From: Cryobacterium zongtaii
Lineage (GTDB): Bacteria; Actinomycetota; Actinomycetes; Actinomycetales; Microbacteriaceae
Length of the DNA: 64,000 nt
Assembly: GCF_002909375.1 (NCBI RefSeq)
Contig: NZ_PPXD01000005.1
Coordinates: 124,001 to 188,000, forward strand
Reading direction: 5' to 3'
Positions 15,026 to 22,987 of the stretch are shown here, piece by piece. A program made the position numbers and the translations under genes. Under the pieces are notes generated by a model. The model saw only the letters and a list, made by a program, of their open reading frames with translations, had not been told where the DNA came from and ran no database searches. Numbering within the stretch: position 1 is the first letter of the stretch; each line of letters starts with the position of its first letter.

Positions 15026-17200
15026 TTACAGCTCACCGTCCAGCGCCTGCGTGAGTACGTATACCAACGCGCTGGCCTGCACTGAATCTGCCGCGGAGAC
15101 GTCTTCGTCTGCCCCGTCGAGCGCGCGGGCCGCGAGGCCCTGCTTGCTGCCGATGAGTTCGGCGATGCGCGCGTCAATAGTGTGTGCGGCGATGATCCGC
15201 CAGGCGGTGACAGGCTCGGCCTGGCCGATCCGGTGCACCCGGTCGATGGCCTGGGTCTGCTCGGCCGCCGTCCAGCTCAGTTCCGCGAGCACCACGTTGG
15301 ATGCGGCCTGCAGGTTCACGCCGACTCCGGCCGCGGTCAGCGAGCACACCACGACGGCGACCTCGGGGTCGGTGTTGAACGAGTCGATCGCGGCCTGGCG
15401 GGCCAGGGCACTCTGATCGCCCCGCAGCGACACCGTGCGCAGGCCGCGTTTGGCGAAGATCTCCTCCGCGGCATCCATCACGTCGATGTGCTTGGCGAAG
15501 AAGACGACCTTGCCCACCGAGTGGGCCAGCTGGGCCGCGTAGTCCGCGGCGAGCCCGGCCTTGGCCTGACCGATCTTGCGCACCATGGTGAACACGTTCT
15601 CACCGGTGCTGGTGCCCTTGGATTCCTCGAGATCGGCGTGGGCGACGGCGCGGATGTACGCGGCGCGCTGCTCGTCGTCGATCTCCGGGTTGCGCACGCC
15701 GGGGTGGCGCGCGGCGACGAGGGCCTTGTACCGCTGCACCAGGCGGGCGCCGAGCTCACGTTCGGCCTTCTGGATGGAACGGCCCAGTTCGCTGTCGAGC
15801 TCCACCGGAAGGTCGGCGATGCGCTTGGCGGGCAGGTCGGCGGCGACGTCGACCTTGCGGCGGCGCACGATGCCCATGTCGATGACCGCGGCGCGGGCCG
15901 CGGTGTAGAAGCCGGCATCGGCGGGGGTGAGCCCGGTTTCCTCCAGGCGTGCCATGAGCTTGGCGGTCGGCTTGTCGCCGTCGATCCAGCCGAGGAATTG
16001 CCAGATGGCGCGGAAGTCGTCGACGTCGTTGATCAGCGGGGTTCCGGTCAGCGCCATCAGCAGCGGGTTGTTGCCCGGGGTGCGGCGGCGGATCTGCTCG
16101 GCGAGGCTGAGCACGTGCTTGGACCGCTGCGACTGCAGGTTCTTGATGAAGTGGGCCTCGTCGACGACCATGCCCTTGAAGCCCAGGGTGCCGAGCCAGG
16201 CCAGGTGCCGGTCGAGAACGTCGTAGTTGACCACGACGACATCCGCGAAGGCGTCGAGGGTGTCGCCGTCACCGTGGATGACCGTGGCGCGACGGTGCGG
16301 CGTCCACAGTTCGACCTCGCGCACCCAGTTCATCTTCACGACGTTGGGCACGATCGCCAGCAGCGGGTAGGCGCCGGCGACGGAGGCGGCGAGCAGGCTC
16401 TGCGCGGTCTTGCCGAGGCCGGGCTCGTCCGCGAGCAGGTAGCTGCGGTGGCCAAGGCGGGCGCTTTCCACGAACCGTGCCTGGTGGCGCATAAGCTCCA
16501 TGCCGCGCGGAGAGAACCTGTCGACGTTGGGCGCTTCGGGCAGGTCCATACTGGCGGCCTGGCCGCCGGAACCGAACTCGAAGGCCTTGAACAGCGGGCC
16601 GAGCAGTTCCCAGTTGGCCAGGCGACGGGCGGCAGAGACCGGCGCGGCCTTCACGGCGCTGAAGTCGGGGGCCAGGAACGGATTGGCCATCTGGCGGGCA
16701 CGCACGGACTGCGGGATGACCTGGTTCTGAGGCACCTCGGGCTTGGCCTCGGGTTCGCGGGTGATGATGAGTTCGTCCGGGCTGAGTTCCGCGCCCGATT
16801 CCAACAGCCAGTCGCGGCGGAACCGCTGCGCGACGGTGGAGACGCCGGCATCCGGTTCGAGCAGGGTGATCAGACTGGTGTCGCGGGCGGCGGTCTTCGC
16901 GAGGATCTGGGCGATACCGTCGAGGCGTTTGAGAAGTTCGGCGCGGTTCGCGTCGGTCAGTTCGGGGTCGGTCTTCACGCGGGCGCGTTCTTCGCGCATC
17001 AGCAGCGCGATGACCTGGTACTTGGTGCGGTTGGTGGGGCCGAGCTTGGTGCCGCTCTGAGCCTTGGCTTCGACCTCGCGCACCTTGCGGGCGAGAATCG
17101 GGATGATCGGGGCGTCGTCGTCGCGCGAGCGCGGTCGTTGACGTGTTCGACCGCTGCCGGCTCCAGCGCGGCCCGCTCCGTTGGGGCGGGTGTGTGCCAT
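15026..17200 (-). CDS. SNF2-family DEAD/DEAH helicase
   Basis: A 724-residue Swi2/Snf2-type ATPase. The first 250 residues are a basic, charged region without a recognised domain. The motor has motif I LADEPGLGKTAQ, motif II VVDEAH, motif III LTGTPLIND, and a second RecA-like lobe with SLTAAGVGVNLQAA and motif VI QAIDRVHRIGQ. These proteins translocate on double-stranded DNA and remodel protein-DNA complexes. The layout is closest to SMARCAL1/HepA-like single-polypeptide enzymes. ATG 17200 has GGAGAAAA directly upstream. The zinc-finger SWIM domain of RapA-like proteins is not seen. Function in DNA repair or transcription recycling is inference. Confidence 0.85.
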   Translation of the reverse strand: MAHTRPNGAGRAGAGSGRTRQRPRSRDDDAPIIPILARKVREVEAKAQSGTKLGPTNRTKYQVIALLMREERARVKTDPELTDANRAELLKRLDGIAQILAKTAARDTSLITLLEPDAGVSTVAQRFRRDWLLESGAELSPDELIITREPEAKPEVPQNQVIPQSVRARQMANPFLAPDFSAVKAAPVSAARRLANWELLGPLFKAFEFGSGGQAASMDLPEAPNVDRFSPRGMELMRHQARFVESARLGHRSYLLADEPGLGKTAQSLLAASVAGAYPLLAIVPNVVKMNWVREVELWTPHRRATVIHGDGDTLDAFADVVVVNYDVLDRHLAWLGTLGFKGMVVDEAHFIKNLQSQRSKHVLSLAEQIRRRTPGNNPLLMALTGTPLINDVDDFRAIWQFLGWIDGDKPTAKLMARLEETGLTPADAGFYTAARAAVIDMGIVRRRKVDVAADLPAKRIADLPVELDSELGRSIQKAERELGARLVQRYKALVAARHPGVRNPEIDDEQRAAYIRAVAHADLEESKGTSTGENVFTMVRKIGQAKAGLAADYAAQLAHSVGKVVFFAKHIDVMDAAEEIFAKRGLRTVSLRGDQSALARQAAIDSFNTDPEVAVVVCSLTAAGVGVNLQAASNVVLAELSWTAAEQTQAIDRVHRIGQAEPVTAWRIIAAHTIDARIAELIGSKQGLAARALDGADEDVSAADSVQASALVYVLTQALDGEL

Positions 17201-17402
17201 TTTTCTCCACTTCACACCAGCGCATCACTCAATGCGCGCTGGTCGTGTTGCGCATCCGCAGGATGCCTGTGCGATCGATACGCCGAACCCCATGATCGAG
17301 CAGCGGGACGCCGCAGCTTTCAGTCACTTGTGCACTGATGGCCGCGGGGCCACGGTCGAGCCCGGCTCCAGACGCATCCTTAGTCTATGCCCGCCCCCGG
17401 AT

Positions 17403-17741
17403 TTAGCGGTGCACAGCGGTCGGGACCTTGGTCCGGATTCCGACGATGATGAAGACCAGAGCGGCGATGAACTGAGCGGACACCCAGCCCTGCCCGTGCA
17501 GTTCGATCACGACGATCGGATTCCACAGCACCGCGATCGGCACCAGCCCGATGAGCCACCACCATGCCTTGGCCTGAATGACGAAGACGCAGATGATGAG
17601 AGCCAGGATGCTGACGATGTACCGGATGATCACAAAGCTGTCGACATCGAGCAGGGCCAGTCCGGCCAGCAGCGCGACCGCGCCGAGCAGGCCGGGTGCC
17701 AGGGCCGAGCGGGTATAGGTAGGTTCTGCCGGGGTGCCCAT
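17403..17741 (-). CDS. Small four-helix membrane protein (DUF6804-like)
   Basis: A 112-residue membrane protein with about four helices and the conserved run WWWLIGLVPIAVLWNP between helices two and three. That matches my memory of DUF6804, though I am not certain. Its ATG overlaps the stop codon of the DUF2207 gene (ATGA), so the pair is translationally coupled. Function is unknown. An upstream extension of this frame would read antisense-like Arg-rich sequence from the glycine-rich tail of DUF2207 and is not believable. Confidence 0.75.
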   Translation of the reverse strand: MGTPAEPTYTRSALAPGLLGAVALLAGLALLDVDSFVIIRYIVSILALIICVFVIQAKAWWWLIGLVPIAVLWNPIVVIELHGQGWVSAQFIAALVFIIVGIRTKVPTAVHR

Positions 17742-19639
17742 CAGACGCCCCCTCCCCCGCCGCCGCCTCCGCCGCCGCCGACGGAGCCACCACCGCTCGA
17801 ACCGGAACCGGCCGAGCTGGCTGCGATACCCGTCGATGCTGACGTGGCGAACGCTGAGACGCCGGTGGCGAAGTACGCGGCGCTGAACGGCGCGGTACCG
17901 ACGTACCAGTCCGGCTGCTGGTGGGCACCGGCATAGTAGTCGCCCAGCACCGTGGACCACTCCTTCTCCTGACCGGTCAGCACGGCGAACGGCAGCAGTC
18001 GCTCGTAGAGCTTGAGCACCTGCACGGGGTCGGTCGCCACCGCACCGGGAGTCTCATCCGGCCGGGACGGCGTGCGCAGGGCGCCGGCGGGGCTCTGCAG
18101 CACCCGAAGTCGGTCCGCTTCGGCCAGTGAGATGTACACGGAAACGCCCTTCAGGTAGTCGCGCAGTTCGGCGCCGCGGGCCGTGAGCGGGCGCACGTCG
18201 GCCGTCACGGAAATCGTAACAATCGCGGCGACCAGGCCAACGACCAGGAGCAGCGCGGGCCACGCGCCGGCGACCTCGGTGGCGAACGACACTATGCTCG
18301 CGATCATCGCGACGAGGCCGGCGACGATGGCCACACCGAACAGCCAACCGCTGAGGGCGCCGCCCTTCTTCTCTCGGAGCCCGTCGGTGAGCAACTGCTT
18401 GCGGGCGTCACTCTTGGCGGCGGTCAGGGCGGTGCCCAGTTTCGCATCCGTCTTCTTGAAGTCCCGAATGGTGCCGATGGGCCGGTGGGCGGGGAACAGG
18501 GCGTCGAGGACGGCACGCTCGGTGGGGTCAATGCCCGCCCGGCTGCGCAACTCGAGGAGGTAGTGGTTCTTGCCGTCGCCCTCGAGGACCCGCACGTTGC
18601 CGTTCACGGCGAACTGCAGGAACTGGGCGGTGAGGGACTTGCCGCTGGCCTTGGCACCGAGAACACCGCCGGCCTGCAGCAGGTTCACGCCCGTCGGCGG
18701 CAGGTATTCGGCGATGATGGTGGGCCGGCCGGGCCGGTTGCGCCAGCGGGTGTTGCGCAGGGCGACGCCGATCACGGCCGTGGTCAGCGCGGCCAGAGCC
18801 GCGAGCAACGCGATCGTCGGGAACACGTTGGCGGTGAACGAATCGTCCCTGGGGACGAAAGTACCCTCGTCGAAGCCCACAGCGAGGGCGAGGCCCTCGT
18901 GCGGGCCCAAGTCGCGTGCGGTGGCCTCAATGACCCATTCGTCGCCGTCGGCGGCGCTGTCCAGCGTGTCGCAGGTCGCGCCGGATGTCGACACGCCCTG
19001 GTAGCAGGCGGTCCGACCGGTGAGGGCGGGAACCAGGTCGGCTGCCACGTGCACCGTGGCGGAGACGGTGCCGAACGGCTGGGCCCATCCGGTGCCGTTC
19101 ACCTCCCAGAAGAACTCCTCATCCGTCGTGTCGTCGGGGAAGTGGGCGACGTTCTTCTGGGTATAGCTGATGACGTAGGTCTGTTCGCCGTGGACGAAGT
19201 CGTCGTCGGCGATGGTGATGATGAGGAACTCGTCATCGGAGTCGTCGCTGTCGGTGTCGGTTTCGTAGTCCCGCTCGGTGCCGTTCTCGTCGGTGACCCT
19301 GACGTTGGTCGGGTTGGTGGGCTCACCCCGATAGTGGGTGGGGATCTGCCGCCGGATGCCCTTGTTCTGGTCGGTCTCGGGGAACTGGGCGACGAGGGTC
19401 TCGGTGGTGGCCAGGGTGGAATGGCCCTCCTCGTCACGGTCGAGCCTGTAGTCGGCGTGCAGGGACGCGAAACTGAAATCGTCGACGCCGGCCGAAACCG
19501 ACTGGGGCGCGAATGTCCCGCCGGCAGCGCCGGCCGGGGCGGCCAGAGCCGACGCAGGGCTCGCGCCGAGGAGGGTGAGCCCGGCGAGAATCGTCGCGGC
19601 CAACGACAGTCGGAGGCGGAAACTGACGGGTCGGTGCAT
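17741..19639 (-). CDS. DUF2207 domain-containing membrane protein
   Basis: A 632-residue protein with a secretion signal (about residues 1-35, ending near ASALAAPA). A large extracellular beta-rich DUF2207 domain (about 45-275) has ANVFPT at its end. Next come a membrane helix, a cytoplasmic part with LQAGGVLGAK, and two further helices (near 410-460). The C-terminal tail is glycine-rich (GSVGGGGGGGGG), the hallmark of this family. Its role is unknown. ATG 19639 is chosen because TACCAT (19646-19651) lies six bases upstream and because it gives a normal signal peptide. A GTG at 19669 would add ten residues. It is coupled to the following small membrane protein. Confidence 0.85.
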   Translation of the reverse strand: MHRPVSFRLRLSLAATILAGLTLLGASPASALAAPAGAAGGTFAPQSVSAGVDDFSFASLHADYRLDRDEEGHSTLATTETLVAQFPETDQNKGIRRQIPTHYRGEPTNPTNVRVTDENGTERDYETDTDSDDSDDEFLIITIADDDFVHGEQTYVISYTQKNVAHFPDDTTDEEFFWEVNGTGWAQPFGTVSATVHVAADLVPALTGRTACYQGVSTSGATCDTLDSAADGDEWVIEATARDLGPHEGLALAVGFDEGTFVPRDDSFTANVFPTIALLAALAALTTAVIGVALRNTRWRNRPGRPTIIAEYLPPTGVNLLQAGGVLGAKASGKSLTAQFLQFAVNGNVRVLEGDGKNHYLLELRSRAGIDPTERAVLDALFPAHRPIGTIRDFKKTDAKLGTALTAAKSDARKQLLTDGLREKKGGALSGWLFGVAIVAGLVAMIASIVSFATEVAGAWPALLLVVGLVAAIVTISVTADVRPLTARGAELRDYLKGVSVYISLAEADRLRVLQSPAGALRTPSRPDETPGAVATDPVQVLKLYERLLPFAVLTGQEKEWSTVLGDYYAGAHQQPDWYVGTAPFSAAYFATGVSAFATSASTGIAASSAGSGSSGGGSVGGGGGGGGGGGV

Positions 19640-19708
19640 GCTCTCATGGTAGCGAGGGAGGTCAGACACCGGTCACCGGCGTTCCTCTCCGGTGCCGCGA
19701 CGGGTGCG

Positions 19709-20269
19709 TCAGGCGGGGTGCCGGCTGACGGACAGCGTTTCCGGCGGGTGTTCAAGCAGGTCGACGAGTGCGGGCCGAAGCTCGGTGAACCAGACGACGT
19801 AGCCGGCTTCGATGAGGTGCAGGTGATCGGCCGACCATTCGGCGCTGAGAGTGCCGTCCTCGGCGGCCAACACCGGCCAGAGATCCAGGTAGCGAGCCTT
19901 GACGGTCGGCGCGAACTGGCGCAGGTGTCGGTTGACGGACCGGATCACGTGCACGAATTCCTTCTCCCTCGGGGGCACGGACTGGATGAGCAGCCGGGTG
20001 CCGGGCAGCTGCTTGCGCAGGGTGCACAGGATGGTCTCAATGTTGCGCACGATGTACTCGTCCGAACGGTTCCAGCCCACATCGTTGGTACCCACCTGCA
20101 GGACGACGGCATCGGGGTCGGCATCAACAACCTGATCGAGCCGACCCAGGACCTCATCTGTCGTGTCCCCGTTCACGCCGAGGTTCTGCACCTCAAGGTC
20201 GGGGAACCGTTCCTCCCATCGAGCGCCCGCGCTGAGACCATCGCCGACGAACACCACCGCACCGGACAT
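19709..20269 (-). CDS. SGNH/GDSL-family hydrolase
   Basis: A 186-residue esterase or lipase-like hydrolase. Block I reads VGDGLSAG, with the nucleophile serine in an unusual GDGLS context. Block II glycine is in NLGVNGDTT, block III is VGTNDVG and block V is SADHLHL, containing the Asp-His pair. No signal peptide is visible. The closest general group is the GDSL lysophospholipase/acyl-CoA thioesterase-like family. A ribosome-binding site GAGGAG stands a few bases before the ATG. It is followed by the DUF2207 gene with about 70 bases between. Substrate unknown. Confidence 0.85.
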   Translation of the reverse strand: MSGAVVFVGDGLSAGARWEERFPDLEVQNLGVNGDTTDEVLGRLDQVVDADPDAVVLQVGTNDVGWNRSDEYIVRNIETILCTLRKQLPGTRLLIQSVPPREKEFVHVIRSVNRHLRQFAPTVKARYLDLWPVLAAEDGTLSAEWSADHLHLIEAGYVVWFTELRPALVDLLEHPPETLSVSRHPA

Positions 20270-20400
20270 CTGGACTCCTCACCGCTTGCTTCCATGATGC
20301 GCTCCGCGGTGCACGGTGGCTAGGGTCGAAACTGGCAAGGTCCCGTCAGCCGGCTCTCCGTCGAGCTCGCCGGACGGATGAGCGGTCAGCGGGGGGCGGG

Positions 20401-21972
20401 TCAGGAGCCGACGGCGGCCTCCGCGGTCGTGGCCGCCGGCGGGGCACCGACCGGGGTCCCCGGCTGGGTGTCGAGGGTGGCGCCTTCGGTTTCGGCAGCT
20501 TCGGTTTCGGCGGCGGCGGTGATGCGGTTGGCCATGCCGCTGAAGATCACGCCGTGGAACGGCAGGATCGAGAACCAGTACAGCCGGCCGCCGAGTCCGC
20601 GCGGGAAGAACACCGCACGCTGGCGGTAAATCGAGCCACCGTCATCCGTGGGCTCGGCACGCATCTCGAGCCAGGCCCGGCCGGGCACCCGCATCTCGGC
20701 GCGCAACCGCAGAAAGCAGCCTCGATCGATGCGTTCGACGCGCCAGAAGTCGAGCACGTCGCCGGTCTGCAGCCGGTCGGGATGCCGGCGGCCGCGGCGC
20801 AGGCCCACTCCCCCGACGACCTTGTCCATCCAACCGCGCACCGCCCAGGCCAGCGGGAACGAGTACCAACCGTTCTCCCCGCCGATGCTCTCGATGACCC
20901 GCCACAGGTCCGCCGGCTTGGCGGAGGTGCGCTTCTCCTTGAGGTCGGTGTACACGAGGTGACCGGCCCAGTCGGGGTCGCTGGGCAGCGGGTTGCTCGA
21001 TGCCCCTTCCGTCGCGGCGTTCTGCCAGCTGGTTTCCACGTCGCCGTCGCGCACCCGGCCCAGGGCCAGGCGCACGGCCCGGCGATAAGTGGTGAGGCCG
21101 CCGGCCGGCGGTGGGATCACTGCGTCGATGTCGTGTTCGTGCATGACGCAGTCGTATTGCAGCGACGCGATTATCGGCACGGCCAGGCTGCGCGGGATGG
21201 GCGTGACGAGGTTGACCCACTGCGACGCGAGCCACGGGGTGAGCACCGGCAGTGGCGCGATCGGGCGCTGGTGCAGGCCCGCTTCGACGGCGTAGCCGTT
21301 CATCATCTGGCCGTACCGCAGCACGTCCGGACCGCCGATGTCGAAGGTGCGGTTGACGTCCGCGGGCACATCGGCGGCGGCGACCAGGTAGTGCAAAACG
21401 TCGCGCACCGCGATGGGCTGGATGAAGTTGCGCACCCACCGTGGCGCCGGCATGTACGGCAGCACATCGGTCAGGTGCCGGATCATCTCGAACGACGTCG
21501 ACCCGGAGCCGATGACGACCCCGGCCTGGAAGGCGACAGTGGGCACGCCGGAGTCCAGCAGGATGCGGCCGACCTCGGCGCGAGAACGCAGGTGCGGCGA
21601 GAGGGTCGGGCTGTCGGGGTGCAGGCCGCCGAGATAGACGATGCGCGAAACCTTCGCCTCGGCCGCAGCGCCGGCCACGTTCCGGGCCGCGGTGCGTTCG
21701 GTCTGCTCGAAGTCGCCCCTGGCTCCCATCGAGTGCACCAGGTAGTAGAGCACGTCGATGCCGGCGCTGGCGCTGGCCACCGAGGCCCGGTCGCCGAGGT
21801 CGCCTTCGACGATCTCGACGTCGTCGGCCCACGGCACGTCGGTCAGTTTCTGGGGCGAGCGCACGAGCACCCGCACGGTATGACCGGCCTCGAGGAGCTT
21901 GGGAACCAGTCGGCCCCCGATGTAGCCGGTGGCTCCGGTGACCAGTACGCGGCGTGCGGTCTTCTCAATCAT
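20401..21972 (-). CDS. NAD(P)-binding SDR protein with C-terminal DUF2867
   Basis: A 523-residue two-domain protein. The N-terminal half is an atypical short-chain dehydrogenase with the nucleotide-binding GATGYIGGRL (residues 13-22) and YYLVHSMG. The C-terminal half (about 340-490) matches DUF2867, with WYSFPLAWAVRGWMDKVVGG and FFPRGLGGRLYWFSILPFH. The last 25 residues are low-complexity Ala/Thr/Glu. Such fusions are common in actinobacteria, often annotated as epimerase or nucleoside-diphosphate-sugar enzymes, but no substrate is established. TAGGCT (21979-21984 on the minus strand) lies six bases before the ATG, indicating a leaderless message. Confidence 0.85.
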   Translation of the reverse strand: MIEKTARRVLVTGATGYIGGRLVPKLLEAGHTVRVLVRSPQKLTDVPWADDVEIVEGDLGDRASVASASAGIDVLYYLVHSMGARGDFEQTERTAARNVAGAAAEAKVSRIVYLGGLHPDSPTLSPHLRSRAEVGRILLDSGVPTVAFQAGVVIGSGSTSFEMIRHLTDVLPYMPAPRWVRNFIQPIAVRDVLHYLVAAADVPADVNRTFDIGGPDVLRYGQMMNGYAVEAGLHQRPIAPLPVLTPWLASQWVNLVTPIPRSLAVPIIASLQYDCVMHEHDIDAVIPPPAGGLTTYRRAVRLALGRVRDGDVETSWQNAATEGASSNPLPSDPDWAGHLVYTDLKEKRTSAKPADLWRVIESIGGENGWYSFPLAWAVRGWMDKVVGGVGLRRGRRHPDRLQTGDVLDFWRVERIDRGCFLRLRAEMRVPGRAWLEMRAEPTDDGGSIYRQRAVFFPRGLGGRLYWFSILPFHGVIFSGMANRITAAAETEAAETEGATLDTQPGTPVGAPPAATTAEAAVGS

Positions 21973-22081
21973 TGCGTCAGCCTAGGGGTGGAGTCTGGGC
22001 TGGACCTGCATATGCCCAGGCGGCAATCCGGGCCTGTGGATGGATCCGACGGCGCCGGCCGGTCTGAGGGAAGATCGCCGG

Positions 22082-22987
22082 ATGATCCTTCGACTCGACC
22101 CGCGGTATCCGCTCGTCTGGCGCACGCCGGACACCATCCAGCTGGGCATCGACCGGCCGTTGGCGATCGTACCGGGGGTGACGGCTCCGCTGGAGAGCGT
22201 CATCGCCGCGCTCCGGGTGGGGATTCCCCGGTCGGGTGCGCTGATGCTCGGGCGACAGTCCGGTGCGACGGATGCGGCGACCGTCGCCCTGCTCTCCGCC
22301 CTGGCCCCCGCGCTGGTCGGCCTCGACACTCCGCCGGCGGAGCCCGGTGCCGACACCGCCCCGCTCACAGCCACCTGGTTCGGCAGCAGGAGGGCCGCCC
22401 CGGTGCACCGCGGCGACCGTCCGGTGGTCTGCGTGGACGGCACCGGGGCCACTGCCGACCGCATCCGGCACCTGCTGGTCGACCTGGGCATCACCGTTGC
22501 GACGCCAGGGCAGCTCCCTGACCTGGCCGTGATCGTGGACCATTTCGTGCTCGCCCCGGAGCGGCACGGTCACTGGTTGCGGCGGGATGTGCCGCACCTG
22601 CCGGTGCTGTTCAGCGACGCCGAGGTGCGGGTCGGCCCGCTCGTGGAACCCGGGGCCGGCCCGTGCCTGACCTGCCTGGACCTCGAGCACGTCGACCTCG
22701 ACCCGGCCTGGCCCGCGATCGCCAGCCAGTTGCTGCACCGCACGGCACCCACCGAAACGACCCGGCTGGGCATCGAGGTGGCCTCGACGGCGGCCGGCAT
22801 CGTGCACGAGCGGGTGTTCGCGTCCTCGAACGAATTCGCGGCCGCGTCACTGGCGATCGACGCTGAATCGCTGACGGTCAGACGCCGCGCGCACCGGCCG
22901 CACGAGCGGTGCGGATGCCGATTTCTGCCAGAAAGCGTGATCGTTCTCGCGGGGAACGCTGCTGGCTTCCGGCCGCGGACCAGCTGA
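22082..22987 (+). CDS. Cyclodehydratase-like (TOMM leader-binding/E1-like) protein
   Basis: A 301-residue protein resembling the E1-like partner of YcaO cyclodehydratases. The N-terminal part (LDPRYPLVWRTPDTIQLG) is typical of the leader-peptide-binding wing. The middle is Rossmann-like, and cysteines in GPCLTCLD (about residues 194-199) and RCGC (about 277-280) would form a zinc site. The second pair is C-G-C rather than C-x2-C. No YcaO protein or precursor peptide is nearby, so it is probably a housekeeping actinobacterial homologue. I recall a related gene (Rv3196) beside uvrD2 in mycobacteria. GAGGGAAG supports ATG 22082. The last 110 bases, including the CGC motif, overlap the convergent helicase gene. 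Confidence 0.65.
   Translation: MILRLDPRYPLVWRTPDTIQLGIDRPLAIVPGVTAPLESVIAALRVGIPRSGALMLGRQSGATDAATVALLSALAPALVGLDTPPAEPGADTAPLTATWFGSRRAAPVHRGDRPVVCVDGTGATADRIRHLLVDLGITVATPGQLPDLAVIVDHFVLAPERHGHWLRRDVPHLPVLFSDAEVRVGPLVEPGAGPCLTCLDLEHVDLDPAWPAIASQLLHRTAPTETTRLGIEVASTAAGIVHERVFASSNEFAAASLAIDAESLTVRRRAHRPHERCGCRFLPESVIVLAGNAAGFRPRTS

Noticed and set aside
17216..17243. Hairpin in the leader of the SNF2 helicase
   Set aside because: The arms match over only eight bases with a 12-base loop and no T-run. It is too weak to call a terminator or attenuator.
15182..17338. A 718-codon open frame on the plus strand opposite the SNF2 helicase
   Set aside because: The helicase frame has all seven motifs. 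The opposite frame has low-complexity Gly/Val/His/Glu composition typical of an antisense reading of GC-rich coding DNA.
22082..22987. A thiazole/oxazole-modified peptide (TOMM) biosynthesis cluster
   Set aside because: No YcaO protein, dehydrogenase, precursor peptide, or transporter of that type is present in the neighbourhood.
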